NCBI RefSeq assembly: GCF_009811655.1
Contig: NZ_BGJX01000032.1
Coordinates: 1-38,513, forward strand
Source of the DNA: Methylosinus sp. Ce-a6
Lineage (GTDB): Bacteria > Pseudomonadota > Alphaproteobacteria > Rhizobiales > Beijerinckiaceae
Reading direction: 5' to 3'
Length of the DNA stretch: 38,513 nt
Shown in pieces: positions 25,276 to 33,360 of the stretch. The first letter of the stretch is position 1. Each line of letters begins with the position of its first letter. Position numbers and translations under genes: made by a program. Below the pieces are notes generated by a model, which worked only from the letters and a program-made list of their open reading frames with translations, was not told where the DNA came from and ran no database searches.

Positions 25276-25623
25276 ATGTTCACGCGCCTGCTCTTCATCG
25301 CCGCAATTTTGATCTCGCCAGCTTACGCGGCCGCGCGGCCCGCCGAAGGCTTCAGAAAGCTGACAGGACCGCAAATTCGACGCGCGTTCACCGGAAAGCA
25401 ATTCAGCGACGGCGTACACTTTTCCTATCGCTACGTCGCTGACGGAACCATCCAAGGCATGAAAATGGGGAAGAAGGTCGTGGACAAATGGGCCGTCGCG
25501 ACGAACAAGCTGTGCGTGACCGACCATTTTGGCGAAACCTGTTACGACGTTTGGATCAAAAATTCAGCCGTCAAGCTCACCATTGACGGATCGGATTTTT
25601 CGGTCGAGGGAACATTGAAATGA
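25276..25623 (+). CDS. Small secreted protein, paralogue B
   Basis: A 115-residue exported protein with signal peptide 1-19 (SPAYAA). It reads GFRKLTGPQIRRAFTGKQF, DGVHFSYRYVADGT, MGKKVVDKWAV, LCVTDHFGETCYDVWI, and ends DFSVEGTLK. It lines up over its full length with the 16597 protein: F/EKL(S/T)GxQIR, F(S/T)DxVH, MGxKxV, LC, CYxVWI, EG. GGGGAAG lies five bases before ATG 25276; ATG 25258, overlapping the previous stop, is an alternative start. It sits between the chr fusion and the MFS gene. Confidence 0.75.
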   Translation: MFTRLLFIAAILISPAYAAARPAEGFRKLTGPQIRRAFTGKQFSDGVHFSYRYVADGTIQGMKMGKKVVDKWAVATNKLCVTDHFGETCYDVWIKNSAVKLTIDGSDFSVEGTLK

Positions 25624-25663
25624 GCGTCGAAGACTCCGACGTTTCCGATGCGTCGATGCGCGA

Positions 25664-26854
25664 ATGAGCGGCGCCCTCCGTTCCTTACTTTGGGCGCGGG
25701 CCTTGCGCGACTTTGGCGACGGCTTTCTCGCCGTGATGCTGCCGGTCTACCTAATCAAGCTCGGTTTTTCGTCCTTCGAAGTCGGAGTGCTGGCGGGCGC
25801 GGCTCTGTTCGGTTCAGCCGTCCTCACCTTGATGATTGGCGTCATCGGCAATCGCTACGATCCTCGCCGTTTGCTTCTCGTCGCCGCCGCTTTGATGACG
25901 GCGACAGGCGCCGCTCTGTCGCTCGCTGACTCATATATTTTGCTGCTCATCGTCGCTTTCGTCGGCTCGGTCAACCCTTCAGGCGGCAGCGCCAGTTCCT
26001 TCGTGCCCGTGGAACACGCCGTTTTGACGCGCGAGACCGCCGCCGCCGAAAGAACGAGGGCGTTCGCGCGTTACAGTCTCGTCGGCGGACTTGCCGCGGC
26101 CGGCGGCGCATTGGCGGCGGCAGTCCCTGATCTCGTGACGCGAATAGGCTGGCCCGAGCTTTCCGGCATGAAAGCCATGTTCGCGGTCTATGCGATCCTG
26201 GGGATCGCCAGCGGAGCGCTTTACGCGCGCGTTCCGCCACGTCCACGAACATCGCAAAATGGCCATCATGAGGCGCTCGGCCCCTCCCGCTCAATCGTTT
26301 ACAGGCTCGCCGCCTTGTTCAGCCTCGACGCCTTCGCCGGAGGTTTCGTCGTTCAATCGCTGTTGGCGCTCTGGCTGTTCGAACGCTTCGACCTCTCGCT
26401 TGCGACTGCAAGCCTTTTCTTTTTCTGGTCCGGCATTCTCTCGGCGTTTTCCTTCCCCGTGGCCGCGCGGCTCGCCAAGCACTTCGGCCTCGTCAACACC
26501 ATGGTGTTCACGCATATTCCTTCAAGCCTCTGCCTCATCCTCGCGGCTTTCGCGCCATCGCTTCCCCTGGCGCTCGGATTGTTGCTCATTAGAGCCGCGC
26601 TCTCGCAAATGGATGTGCCGACCCGCTCGTCCTATGTGATGGCCGTCGTCACGGAGCCGGAACGAACAGCGGCGGCGAGTTTCACCTCCGTGCCGCGCAG
26701 TCTCGCCGCTTCATTGAGCCCTGCGCTCGCCGGCGCGCTCTTCGCTGGACCGTGGTCGGCGTCTCCGCTCATCCTCTGCGGCGCTCTGAAAATCGCCTAC
26801 GATCTATTATTGCTCAATCAATTTCGACATCTGAAGCCGCCCGAGGAATGCTGA
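25664..26854 (+). CDS. MFS transporter
   Basis: A 396-residue protein with about 12 membrane helices and the MFS loop DFGDGFLAVMLPVYLIKLGF near the N-terminus, plus GNRYDPRRLLL between helices 2 and 3. Similar MFS proteins are encoded beside ChrB in many alphaproteobacteria. The substrate is unknown. It follows the small secreted protein by 40 bp and is probably the last gene of the chr-like unit. The 287-bp gap after it holds no recognisable gene. Confidence 0.85.
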   Translation: MSGALRSLLWARALRDFGDGFLAVMLPVYLIKLGFSSFEVGVLAGAALFGSAVLTLMIGVIGNRYDPRRLLLVAAALMTATGAALSLADSYILLLIVAFVGSVNPSGGSASSFVPVEHAVLTRETAAAERTRAFARYSLVGGLAAAGGALAAAVPDLVTRIGWPELSGMKAMFAVYAILGIASGALYARVPPRPRTSQNGHHEALGPSRSIVYRLAALFSLDAFAGGFVVQSLLALWLFERFDLSLATASLFFFWSGILSAFSFPVAARLAKHFGLVNTMVFTHIPSSLCLILAAFAPSLPLALGLLLIRAALSQMDVPTRSSYVMAVVTEPERTAAASFTSVPRSLAASLSPALAGALFAGPWSASPLILCGALKIAYDLLLLNQFRHLKPPEEC

Positions 26855-27141
26855 CATGCAGCGAAACTTTCTGACCGCGACGGATAGCGTTCCACCAAAG
26901 TTGCGCAGCGCTACGACGCCGCGGACATTTTTGTCGCGCCCAGTTGGCGTCAAGCATTTTGGGCGGTTCTCGAGACATGGAGACGCCGATCATCTCCAAC
27001 TCACCACCTGAACTCGAGATGCAAATTTGGGCGTGAGATTTTGTCGGGAGAGGGATTTAGAATTGTTGTCCGTTAAGACCTCGTCTCGGCTTCAGCGCCC
27101 GGCCATGATAACTTTTTTCACGTGCTCGGATTCGAGCCTTC

Positions 27142-28884
27142 ATGTCTGCTCCTGCTCGAGAGGGCCGAACCGAGGTTTTCCCTTTGCCCATTCGATCCGT
27201 GGACGAAAACTTTTCTATCTGCCGGCTCGGATGGGCCGGAGCCGTCGCCGCTGTCTGCCTCGCAGCGTCTCCTGCGGCGGCTGGCCCTCCGTACCGCACC
27301 GACGACCCGGAGCCGGTCGACTTTCAGCACTTCGAGTTCTTCACCTTTTCGACCGGAACGCGTGTCAGAGGCGATACGAGCGGGGATACGCCGGCGATCG
27401 AATTCGATTACGGCATTGTGCCGAACGGCCGCATCGCCATCATCGCCCCTATGTCATTCGACCGCATGACGGGCGAGCCGCTGAAATGGGGCTATGGCGA
27501 TACCGACTTGGAATTCAAATACCGCCTTATCGAGCAAGACAAAAAGGGTTGGAGACCTGCTATCGGCGTCGTCCCCTCGGTCAAGATTCCGTCGGGAGAT
27601 TTCCATCGCGAACTCGGAGACGGCGTCGCGCGAATATTTCTGCCGATCTGGCTTCAGAAAGACTTCGGCGACTGGACGACCTTCGGAGGCGGCGGCTATT
27701 GGATCAACCACGGGCGCGGCAACAAGAATTTTTGGTACGCCGGCTGGGTGCTTCAACGTAAAATTACCGACAAGCTCGCGATCGGCGCGGAGCTGTTCCA
27801 CCAGACCGCGGACAAGATAGACAAGAAGGACGAGACCGGCTTCAACCTCGCCGCAATTTATGATTTCTCCGACAACTACCATTTCCTTTTCTCGATCGGG
27901 CGAGGACTTCAGCACGCGAGACAGACGAACGAACTCTCGTGGTACATTGGTCTGCTCGTGACCGATGCCGTCGAGAAACCGCCCGAGAACAAGAGCCGCG
28001 AGACGGAAAACGTCAAGGAGGACGGAGCCGGAAAATCGTCGCAGAAGGCCGCTGCCCCGAGTAGCAGCGCCAGTGAAAATGGCTATCCGAAAGAGACTGA
28101 GAAGTCCTCCGGCGCCACTGCTTCTGCCGATTCGTCGAAGGCCGAGGACGCCGAAAAAATGCCTCGGCCCAGCGCTGACGCATCGAAAAACGCCGAGCCG
28201 AAAGCCGCTCCCGCAGTCTTCTCCTGGTCGGGTTTCTTCGTCGGCGCGGATATCGGGGGCGCATGGCAACGAGCGAATGAAGCCGATACGGTAGGGTATG
28301 TGGGGCCGTTCCGCTCGTCCTACGGCCTCGAGGGCCCGATCGGCGGACCATTCGTGGGGTTCAACTGGCAAATGGCCCCTTTGGTGTTAGGGCTCGAGAT
28401 CGACGTCGAAGCCGCTGGCGTGCGTGGCGGCGAGGGAGTTTCTCTCATTGGCCTGAGGCAACGGCATGATGTGCGCGGATCGGCTCGCGGCCGCATCGGC
28501 GTTGCCCTGGAGCGCGTCCTCCCCTACGTCGCCGGCGGCGTCGCTCTCGCAAATTTCTTTCCTTCGGCACTCGGGGAGTCTTTCAACCAAGCGCGTCCGG
28601 GCTGGACGATCGGAGCTGGTATCGAATGCGCGATCGAAGAAAATTGGTCTGCGCGACTCGAATATCGCCATAGCGATTTCGGATCGACGACTTACGTTTC
28701 CTCGAATTTCGACGGTAACTTCTATCGCGTTCGCGTGAGAGACAGCTCGATACGACTCGGGCTGGCCTACCATTTTCGCTTTCCTGAGCCGGATCAGAAG
28801 TCGCAGGACGCCGCCGAAGCGGACAAGGGGAGTGTGAAGTCAGCGCGAATGGCGGCGAAAGGGAAGCGAAATTCTGTCCGGTGA
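27142..28884 (+). CDS. Two-domain outer-membrane protein (transporter-like plus Omp25-like)
   Basis: A 580-residue exported protein. The signal hydrophobic stretch ends SPAAAG (about residue 48). Residues about 49-290 are a transporter-like barrel (PPYRTDDPEPVDFQHFEFFT, GDTDLEFKYRLIEQD, PSVKIPSGDFHRELGDG, LSWYIGLLVTDA). Residues about 292-372 are a low-complexity linker rich in Lys, Glu, Ser and Ala. Residues about 375-550 are an Omp25-like barrel (VFSWSGFFVGADIGGAW, NWSARLEYRHSDFGS, LGLAYHFRF), followed by a basic tail. The domain order is the reverse of that in the 8511-10280 protein. The ribosome site before ATG 27142 is weak, so the start is not certain. It lies just inside the right IS fragment. 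Confidence 0.75.
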   Translation: MSAPAREGRTEVFPLPIRSVDENFSICRLGWAGAVAAVCLAASPAAAGPPYRTDDPEPVDFQHFEFFTFSTGTRVRGDTSGDTPAIEFDYGIVPNGRIAIIAPMSFDRMTGEPLKWGYGDTDLEFKYRLIEQDKKGWRPAIGVVPSVKIPSGDFHRELGDGVARIFLPIWLQKDFGDWTTFGGGGYWINHGRGNKNFWYAGWVLQRKITDKLAIGAELFHQTADKIDKKDETGFNLAAIYDFSDNYHFLFSIGRGLQHARQTNELSWYIGLLVTDAVEKPPENKSRETENVKEDGAGKSSQKAAAPSSSASENGYPKETEKSSGATASADSSKAEDAEKMPRPSADASKNAEPKAAPAVFSWSGFFVGADIGGAWQRANEADTVGYVGPFRSSYGLEGPIGGPFVGFNWQMAPLVLGLEIDVEAAGVRGGEGVSLIGLRQRHDVRGSARGRIGVALERVLPYVAGGVALANFFPSALGESFNQARPGWTIGAGIECAIEENWSARLEYRHSDFGSTTYVSSNFDGNFYRVRVRDSSIRLGLAYHFRFPEPDQKSQDAAEADKGSVKSARMAAKGKRNSVR

Positions 28885-28934
28885 ATTGCTCTCCCGGACT
28901 TCGGATTGCTGCCGGGTGACCTGCCCCCGAAGTT

Positions 28935-29403
28935 TCATCCAGCGGCGAGTCGAGTCCCGGCGGTTGATACGCCCGCGGGCGTGGGGTGAGCAACAGGCGA
29001 TCGGCGGATCTGGCCCGGGTTGCGCAGCCGATCGCCTGTTGCGGTGAGCGCGGCCGCATAGTCCGCCGGCGTCGCATAGCCGAGGGAAGAGTGCGGGCGC
29101 CGGTGGTTATAATCGTGAACCCAAGAGCGAACTTTCTCTCTCGCATGGTCGAGGCCGAAGAACAGCGTCTCGTTGAGCAGCTCGTCCCGCATGCGGCCGT
29201 TGAAGCTCTCGCAGGAGCCATTCTGCATCGGCTTGCCCGGCGTGATGAAACGCCATTCGACCTTGTTCTCATCCGACCAGGACAGGACGGCGTTCGAGGT
29301 GAACTCCGTCCCATTGTCGGAAACGATCATGCCGGGCTTTCCACGCCTTTCGATCAGCGCCGACAGCTCGCGCGCAACCCGCTTGCCGGAGATCGACGTG
29401 TCC
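28935..29403 (-). pseudogene. IS orfB C-terminal fragment (DDE transposase)
   Basis: The minus strand from about 29403 reads DTSISGKRVARELSALIERR, GKPGMIVSDNGTEFTSNAVL, the NGSCESFNGRMRDELLNE region and HRRPHSSLGYATPADYAA. This is the second half of an IS407-type DDE core, including the SDNG Asp and the catalytic Glu region. The N-terminal half and start codon are missing. It holds some of the residues deleted in copy 1 (DTSISG to GKPGM), so the two copies were damaged independently. Confidence 0.8.
28990..29042. repeat. 16-bp perfect inverted repeat inside IS copy 2
   Basis: Arms 28990-29005 and 29027-29042 are the same GCAACAGGCGATCGGC hairpin as in copy 1, with a 21-base loop that differs at one position. 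Both arms have stayed identical while nearby bases changed. Confidence 0.7.
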
Positions 29404-29722
29404 GGGAGCCGCGCGCGGCCGCCTTCGCGCTGTCGCAGACGCTGTTCAATGGATGGCGCACGGATAATTCCATACGTCAGGCGGAGTCGGGCGTTTTCGC
29501 CGCGCGGGCGACGATGCGCGTCACAGAACAGACGACGCTCCAGAACGCCGCGACCGCCTAAATGTATTGCGCGACACGGCCGTTCTCGGCCTGAGCAAGA
29601 GCAATATCACTGTGTTGAAAGAGCAATTGCGGGTGACGCGGCATCGGCAGGATCTCGGCGAGCTGAGCGTGATCGCATCCGCCGCGCTCGCCGTGATCAC
29701 CGTATCCGCTCCGATCTGCTGA
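29402..29722 (+). pseudogene. tolC-family outer-membrane efflux gene fragment
   Basis: The plus strand reads EPRAAAFALSQTLFNGWRT, DNSIRQAESGVFAARATM and TTLQNAATA up to a stop at 29559-29561. In the next frame it continues LRDTAVLGLSKSNITVLKEQ, LRVTRHRQDLGEL. This is the middle of a TolC-like protein (SQTLFNG, VRQAES, AATAYMNVLRDTAVL). The homology fades after GEL. Both ends are missing, and one is replaced by the IS fragment. The 267 bases after it, up to tonB, hold nothing recognisable. Confidence 0.7.
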
Positions 29723-29989
29723 GCCGCTCAGATGGCGCCCAGTCGGCGACCGCGCGTTGCGCGAGGAGAAGGACATTCGATCCGTCAGGATCTTTCGGGC
29801 AGCTATCGCGCATTATGCCGTCGGGCGGAGAGATCGCATGGTCGTTTCCGCCGCGACGAACTGCGCGCCCGAGAATGCGGCCCCTCGGCGCCTGGCTACG
29901 ACGGCGCTTTCGGGCGTAATCAGAGCCGGGCCCGTTCAGCCCTTTCGGTTGTCGGAGCGTTTGCTTTGCGCATCTATCCGACTGTTTCG

Positions 29990-30727
29990 TCAACGCTCGG
30001 GATCGAAGCCGACGTCGATCGCGAAAGTCATCGGCCGCGGCGGCGGAGCCAAGGGCGCGCTCGCGCGAACCGTCTGCATCGCTGCGGCGTCGAGCCGCGG
30101 CTGACCGCTGCTCGAAACCAGCTTGATGCTGTCGGCTCGAATCTGCCCCGTGGCCTCGATGAAAAACGACACTTTCGCCGCGCCGCGCCACGCGCTGCGA
30201 CGCCCTTCCTCTGGGTAGATGAGCCGAGCGTGCACCTTTTTCGACACCTGCCTGCAATAGGCGCGGAGCAGGGTTTCCTCCGACACCTCTCGCTGCGCGA
30301 TGGTGCGGGCGGCCTGTTGCCGATCGGCGCCATTGACCTGCGTCGAGCCTCCGGATTCCGGCTTCACGAACGCCTTGGCCGAGGCAATGACCGAATTGGT
30401 CTGGAGAGGCGCGCCGACGTCCGCCTGCGGCTTCTGCTCCGAAGGGGGCGTCGGCTGCGCCCGCACGGCGCTCTGCGTGTCTTGCTGCGTATGGCCCGCT
30501 GTATCCTTCTGAACCTTTTCGTCGGCCTGTTCGTCGGAGACGAGGCCATCCATCTCGAAGACCAGCGTCGAGCGATCGTCTTCATCCGGCTCGATACGAG
30601 AGAACATGTAGGGCAAAGACAGGAGCGCATGCAGGGCGAGCGACGCCGCGAAACCGTGATAGATGGTGACGCGGGGGCGTCGCTCGCCCTGTTTCGCCGT
30701 CATCGCCGCCGCTTGCATACTCATCAT
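29990..30727 (-). CDS. tonB: TonB-family energy transducer
   Basis: A 245-residue protein with one N-terminal membrane helix (about 25-42, GFAASLALHALLSLPYMF), a polar periplasmic linker rich in Gln, Pro and Ser, and a C-terminal TonB domain (LIYPEEGRRSAWRGAAKVSF, SSGQPRLDAAAMQTVRASAP, PPPRPMTFAIDVGF). It passes proton-motive energy from ExbB/ExbD to outer-membrane receptors. It is the last gene of the TPS-ExbBD-TonB unit, 8 bases after exbD. Confidence 0.88.
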   Translation of the reverse strand: MMSMQAAAMTAKQGERRPRVTIYHGFAASLALHALLSLPYMFSRIEPDEDDRSTLVFEMDGLVSDEQADEKVQKDTAGHTQQDTQSAVRAQPTPPSEQKPQADVGAPLQTNSVIASAKAFVKPESGGSTQVNGADRQQAARTIAQREVSEETLLRAYCRQVSKKVHARLIYPEEGRRSAWRGAAKVSFFIEATGQIRADSIKLVSSSGQPRLDAAAMQTVRASAPLAPPPRPMTFAIDVGFDPER

Positions 30728-30735
30728 GGGCGCCT

Positions 30736-31119
30736 TTATTTCCCGCCGGCCTTGGTCTGCACGGCGACCTTGGTGAAGTTCGATCGTTTCAAAATGTCGG
30801 CGACGTCGATAAAGCTCTGGAAGGCGATGGCGCGGTCGGCGCGGATGAGAAAGGGCGTTTCCGGCGGTAGGCCCATCAGCCGAGTCGACAGTTCCTCTTT
30901 CGTCGAGGCCTGACCGTCGAAATAAATGCTCCCGTCGGCGGTGATCTCGATCGTCTTGTCCCTCTGCTTTTCGACCTTCGCCTGCGTGGCGTGAGGCAAT
31001 GAGACGGGAATTCGGCCCGTCGCGATGAAATTCGCCGTTGTCAGCACCATGGTGAGGAGCACCAGCATGACGTCGACGAGCGGAATGACGTTGAGCGTCT
31101 CGAAAGGCTTCTCATCCAT
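30736..31119 (-). CDS. exbD: ExbD/TolR-family protein
   Basis: A 127-residue protein: short N-terminus, one membrane helix (about 12-33, IPLVDVMLVLLTMVLTTANF) with the essential Asp in PLVDVMLVLL, then the periplasmic domain (ITADGSIYFDGQ, LPPETPFLIRADRAI, VADILKRSNFTKVAVQT). Its start overlaps the exbB stop by 8 bases, which indicates translational coupling. Confidence 0.92.
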   Translation of the reverse strand: MDEKPFETLNVIPLVDVMLVLLTMVLTTANFIATGRIPVSLPHATQAKVEKQRDKTIEITADGSIYFDGQASTKEELSTRLMGLPPETPFLIRADRAIAFQSFIDVADILKRSNFTKVAVQTKAGGK

Positions 31120-31540
31120 GGGCGATCTCCCATTTCAGCATCAGAACTTTCGCCCTGCGCACCAATGCGTTGTAGGAGGAAACCGACACCAGCGCGACCA
31201 CGAGGCCGACGGCCGTCGCCTTGAGAGCGAGCGCGAGGCCGGCCATGATCTTGCTCGCGTCGGCGGAAGCGTCGAGGCCCATATTGTAGAAGGTCAGCAT
31301 AATGCCGAGAACCGTGCCGAGCAGGCCGATATAGGGCGCGTTGGAGGCGACCGAAGCGATCACCACGAGCCGCGCGGTCAATTCCAGCTCGAGCGTTTTG
31401 ACGCTGGCGAATCGCGTGAGGTCGACCGAGCGATAGAAGAAGAGGCGCTCGAGCGCCACAGCGACGACGACAATGCTGAGCATGGTCAAGAGGCCGATGA
31501 CGCCGAAATCGACCGCCGTCGAAAGCCATTCCATCTGCAT
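31112..31540 (-). CDS. exbB: ExbB/TolQ/MotA-family proton channel (short form)
   Basis: A 142-residue protein with three helices: VDFGVIGLLTMLSIVVVAVA, the conserved NAPYIGLLGTVLGIMLTFY, and LALALKATAVGLVVALVSV. It is shorter than ExbB of enteric bacteria and lacks the extra N-terminal region, like other short ExbB forms. The frame is open to 31672 across the tpsB end, but ATG 31540 has GGGAGA before it and gives a normal N-terminus. It lies 58 bp after tpsB and overlaps exbD. Confidence 0.9.
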   Translation of the reverse strand: MQMEWLSTAVDFGVIGLLTMLSIVVVAVALERLFFYRSVDLTRFASVKTLELELTARLVVIASVASNAPYIGLLGTVLGIMLTFYNMGLDASADASKIMAGLALALKATAVGLVVALVSVSSYNALVRRAKVLMLKWEIAHG

Positions 31541-31598
31541 TTTTTGAATTCTCCCAGCGATCGAAGAAACATCAGGAAGCTGCCGAAAATGCGCTTCT

Positions 31599-33326
31599 TC
31601 AGAAGGTGAATCCGACCTGCAGCAGTCCCTTGGTGTGGCGGTCATAGGCGGTCGCGCCGCTGTTGGCTCCATAGGTGTGCGCGGCTTGCGCTTTCAGCAC
31701 CAGGCGGCTGCCTCCGCCTATGTCATAGGTCGCATAATAGGCGACGCCGAGATCGTTGACGCCCGTATAGCTGCGCTGCGTCGTCGTATAGGAGCCGTTC
31801 TCTAGCCACACCGCGCCTATGTCGGTGAAGACGCCGAGCGCGTGACGATAATTCTCGATTTGGGGAAGCGAATATTTCAATTCCGGCGTGACGAGATAGC
31901 CGCTATCGCCGGCAAGTCCCTCATCGAAAGAGCGGACGCCCCAGAAGCCCCCCAGGCCGAATTGCTCGCTGGTGTCGAGATTTCCGAATAGCGCCTTCTG
32001 CGCGCGCAGAGCTGCCGACAGCGAGAGCTTATCGCCGAGCGCGATCACCGCATTGGCCGCGAGATTGATGCGATAGTAATTGCCGACCGTGTCGACGCGG
32101 GCGCGGTCTTGTATTTTCTGCGTGACGTCGAGAAAATTCACATAGCCGGAGGTGAAGGAGAGCGTCGAGCTGGTCACGAGCGGCAAGCCGAAAAGATCCT
32201 GCTCCGAATCGCGCGTGACGCCGAGCGTCCCGAGCGCGATGGTGCGGTCTGCATAGGAGGTCCCGGCGATCTCGTCGTTCAGCCATTTGTGGGTGAAATT
32301 CGCCCACAGAAAGATGCTCTCGCTGCGCTGGCGCTTCGCCGCATAGCTCAATGTCGCCGTCATCGCATAGGCGCTGCCCGTGGCGTCGAGATCCTTATAG
32401 ACGCCGCCGAGCGAATAAGTGGTGCGGAAGGCGGCGATCTCGGCGCGCAGCCCGTCATAGCCGAGCGGCAGCGAATAAGCGACGCGGCCGCTCGCGAGAC
32501 CGGCGCGCTCCGATACGATCGCCGCGCCGGAGAGGCGATCGCCCAGGCCGAGCGGCGAAAAGATCTCGAGGCCGCCGTTCAAGCGGTCGCGGCCCGTGTA
32601 GGGCGAACCGAAATTGTCGCCCAGCAGATAGCCGCGGAAGCGCTCTCCTTCCGGCACGACGAATTGGAAATTGGAGGTCTCTTGCTGCCGGCCGGGAGAA
32701 ATGACGATGCGCGGAACGCCGGCGCCGGGCAGGTTGGAGACGAGCAGCAGCGCGCGCTCGAGCGCGTTCCTGTGAATGGTCTCCTCATTCTCGATCGCGT
32801 GATCGACGACGCCCTGTAGAAAGCCCGTGTCGACCGCGGACGAATTATTGACGAGGACGCTTCCATAGCGCCCGACGACGAGCTTGATCTTCAAGGCGCC
32901 GCGGCGCGCATCCTGCGCGGGCACATAGGCCTTGGCCACGAGATATCCCTTGGCGCGATAGAGCAGCGTCACCTTGTCCGCGGCGGCATAGATGTCGCCC
33001 AGCGTCAGCTTGCGGCCTTCATAAGGCGCGAGGACTTCGCGCAGCTCCGTCTCGCTAACGAGGAGCGGGCCCTCGACGACGAAGCGCTCGACGAACAACG
33101 TCTCCTTGCTGGCGAGCGTGAACCGCGGCTCGGCCGGCTGCGGCAGCGCGGGCGTCGCGTTCCGGCGCGGCGGCGGCGCCTGGCGCGCCTCCTCGGCCTG
33201 CCGGACGGCGTCGCCGATATTGTAGGGCAGGATCGGCGTCGGCGCGCTCTGGGCGAAAGCCTGCGGCGCGGCGAGGGCGAGCGCCTGCGCGGCCGAGCAG
33301 GAGAGCAAGAGTGTACGGATAGTCAT
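31599..33326 (-). CDS. TpsB-type outer-membrane transporter of two-partner secretion (ShlB/FhaC family)
   Basis: A 575-residue protein: signal peptide 1-25 (QAFAQ), POTRA region about 75-230 (FVERFVVEGPLLVSETELREV, KVTLLYRAKGYLVAKAYVPA, NLPGAGVPRIVISPG), then the beta-barrel (GYLLGDNFGSPYTGRDRLN, LPLGYDGLRAEIAAF, FGLGGFWGVRSFDEGLAGD, and the C-terminal LLQVGFTF). TpsB exports the TpsA partner across the outer membrane. It is 34 bases after tpsA and upstream of exbB, so partner and energy genes appear to share one operon. Confidence 0.92.
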   Translation of the reverse strand: MTIRTLLLSCSAAQALALAAPQAFAQSAPTPILPYNIGDAVRQAEEARQAPPPRRNATPALPQPAEPRFTLASKETLFVERFVVEGPLLVSETELREVLAPYEGRKLTLGDIYAAADKVTLLYRAKGYLVAKAYVPAQDARRGALKIKLVVGRYGSVLVNNSSAVDTGFLQGVVDHAIENEETIHRNALERALLLVSNLPGAGVPRIVISPGRQQETSNFQFVVPEGERFRGYLLGDNFGSPYTGRDRLNGGLEIFSPLGLGDRLSGAAIVSERAGLASGRVAYSLPLGYDGLRAEIAAFRTTYSLGGVYKDLDATGSAYAMTATLSYAAKRQRSESIFLWANFTHKWLNDEIAGTSYADRTIALGTLGVTRDSEQDLFGLPLVTSSTLSFTSGYVNFLDVTQKIQDRARVDTVGNYYRINLAANAVIALGDKLSLSAALRAQKALFGNLDTSEQFGLGGFWGVRSFDEGLAGDSGYLVTPELKYSLPQIENYRHALGVFTDIGAVWLENGSYTTTQRSYTGVNDLGVAYYATYDIGGGSRLVLKAQAAHTYGANSGATAYDRHTKGLLQVGFTF

Positions 33327-33360
33327 TTCTGGATCGACCTTTCTGATCCGCGGAAACCGC

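Larger units (their letters stand above)
28917..29403 (-). mobile_element. IS3-family (IS407-like) fragment, copy 2, inverted
   Basis: It begins at 28917 with the same TGACCTGCCCCCGAAG end as the right end of copy 1 and runs on the minus strand through the orfB C-terminal half. It stops near 29403 in direct contact with a tolC fragment, so the left IS end and the 5' half of the element are gone. It is about 96 percent identical to copy 1 by eye over about 400 bp. The right ends of both copies point inward toward the island. Confidence 0.85.

Noticed and set aside
29697..30257. A 186-codon minus-strand frame overlapping the tonB end
   Set aside because: It is an Arg/Ala-rich shadow in a second frame of tonB, with no domain.
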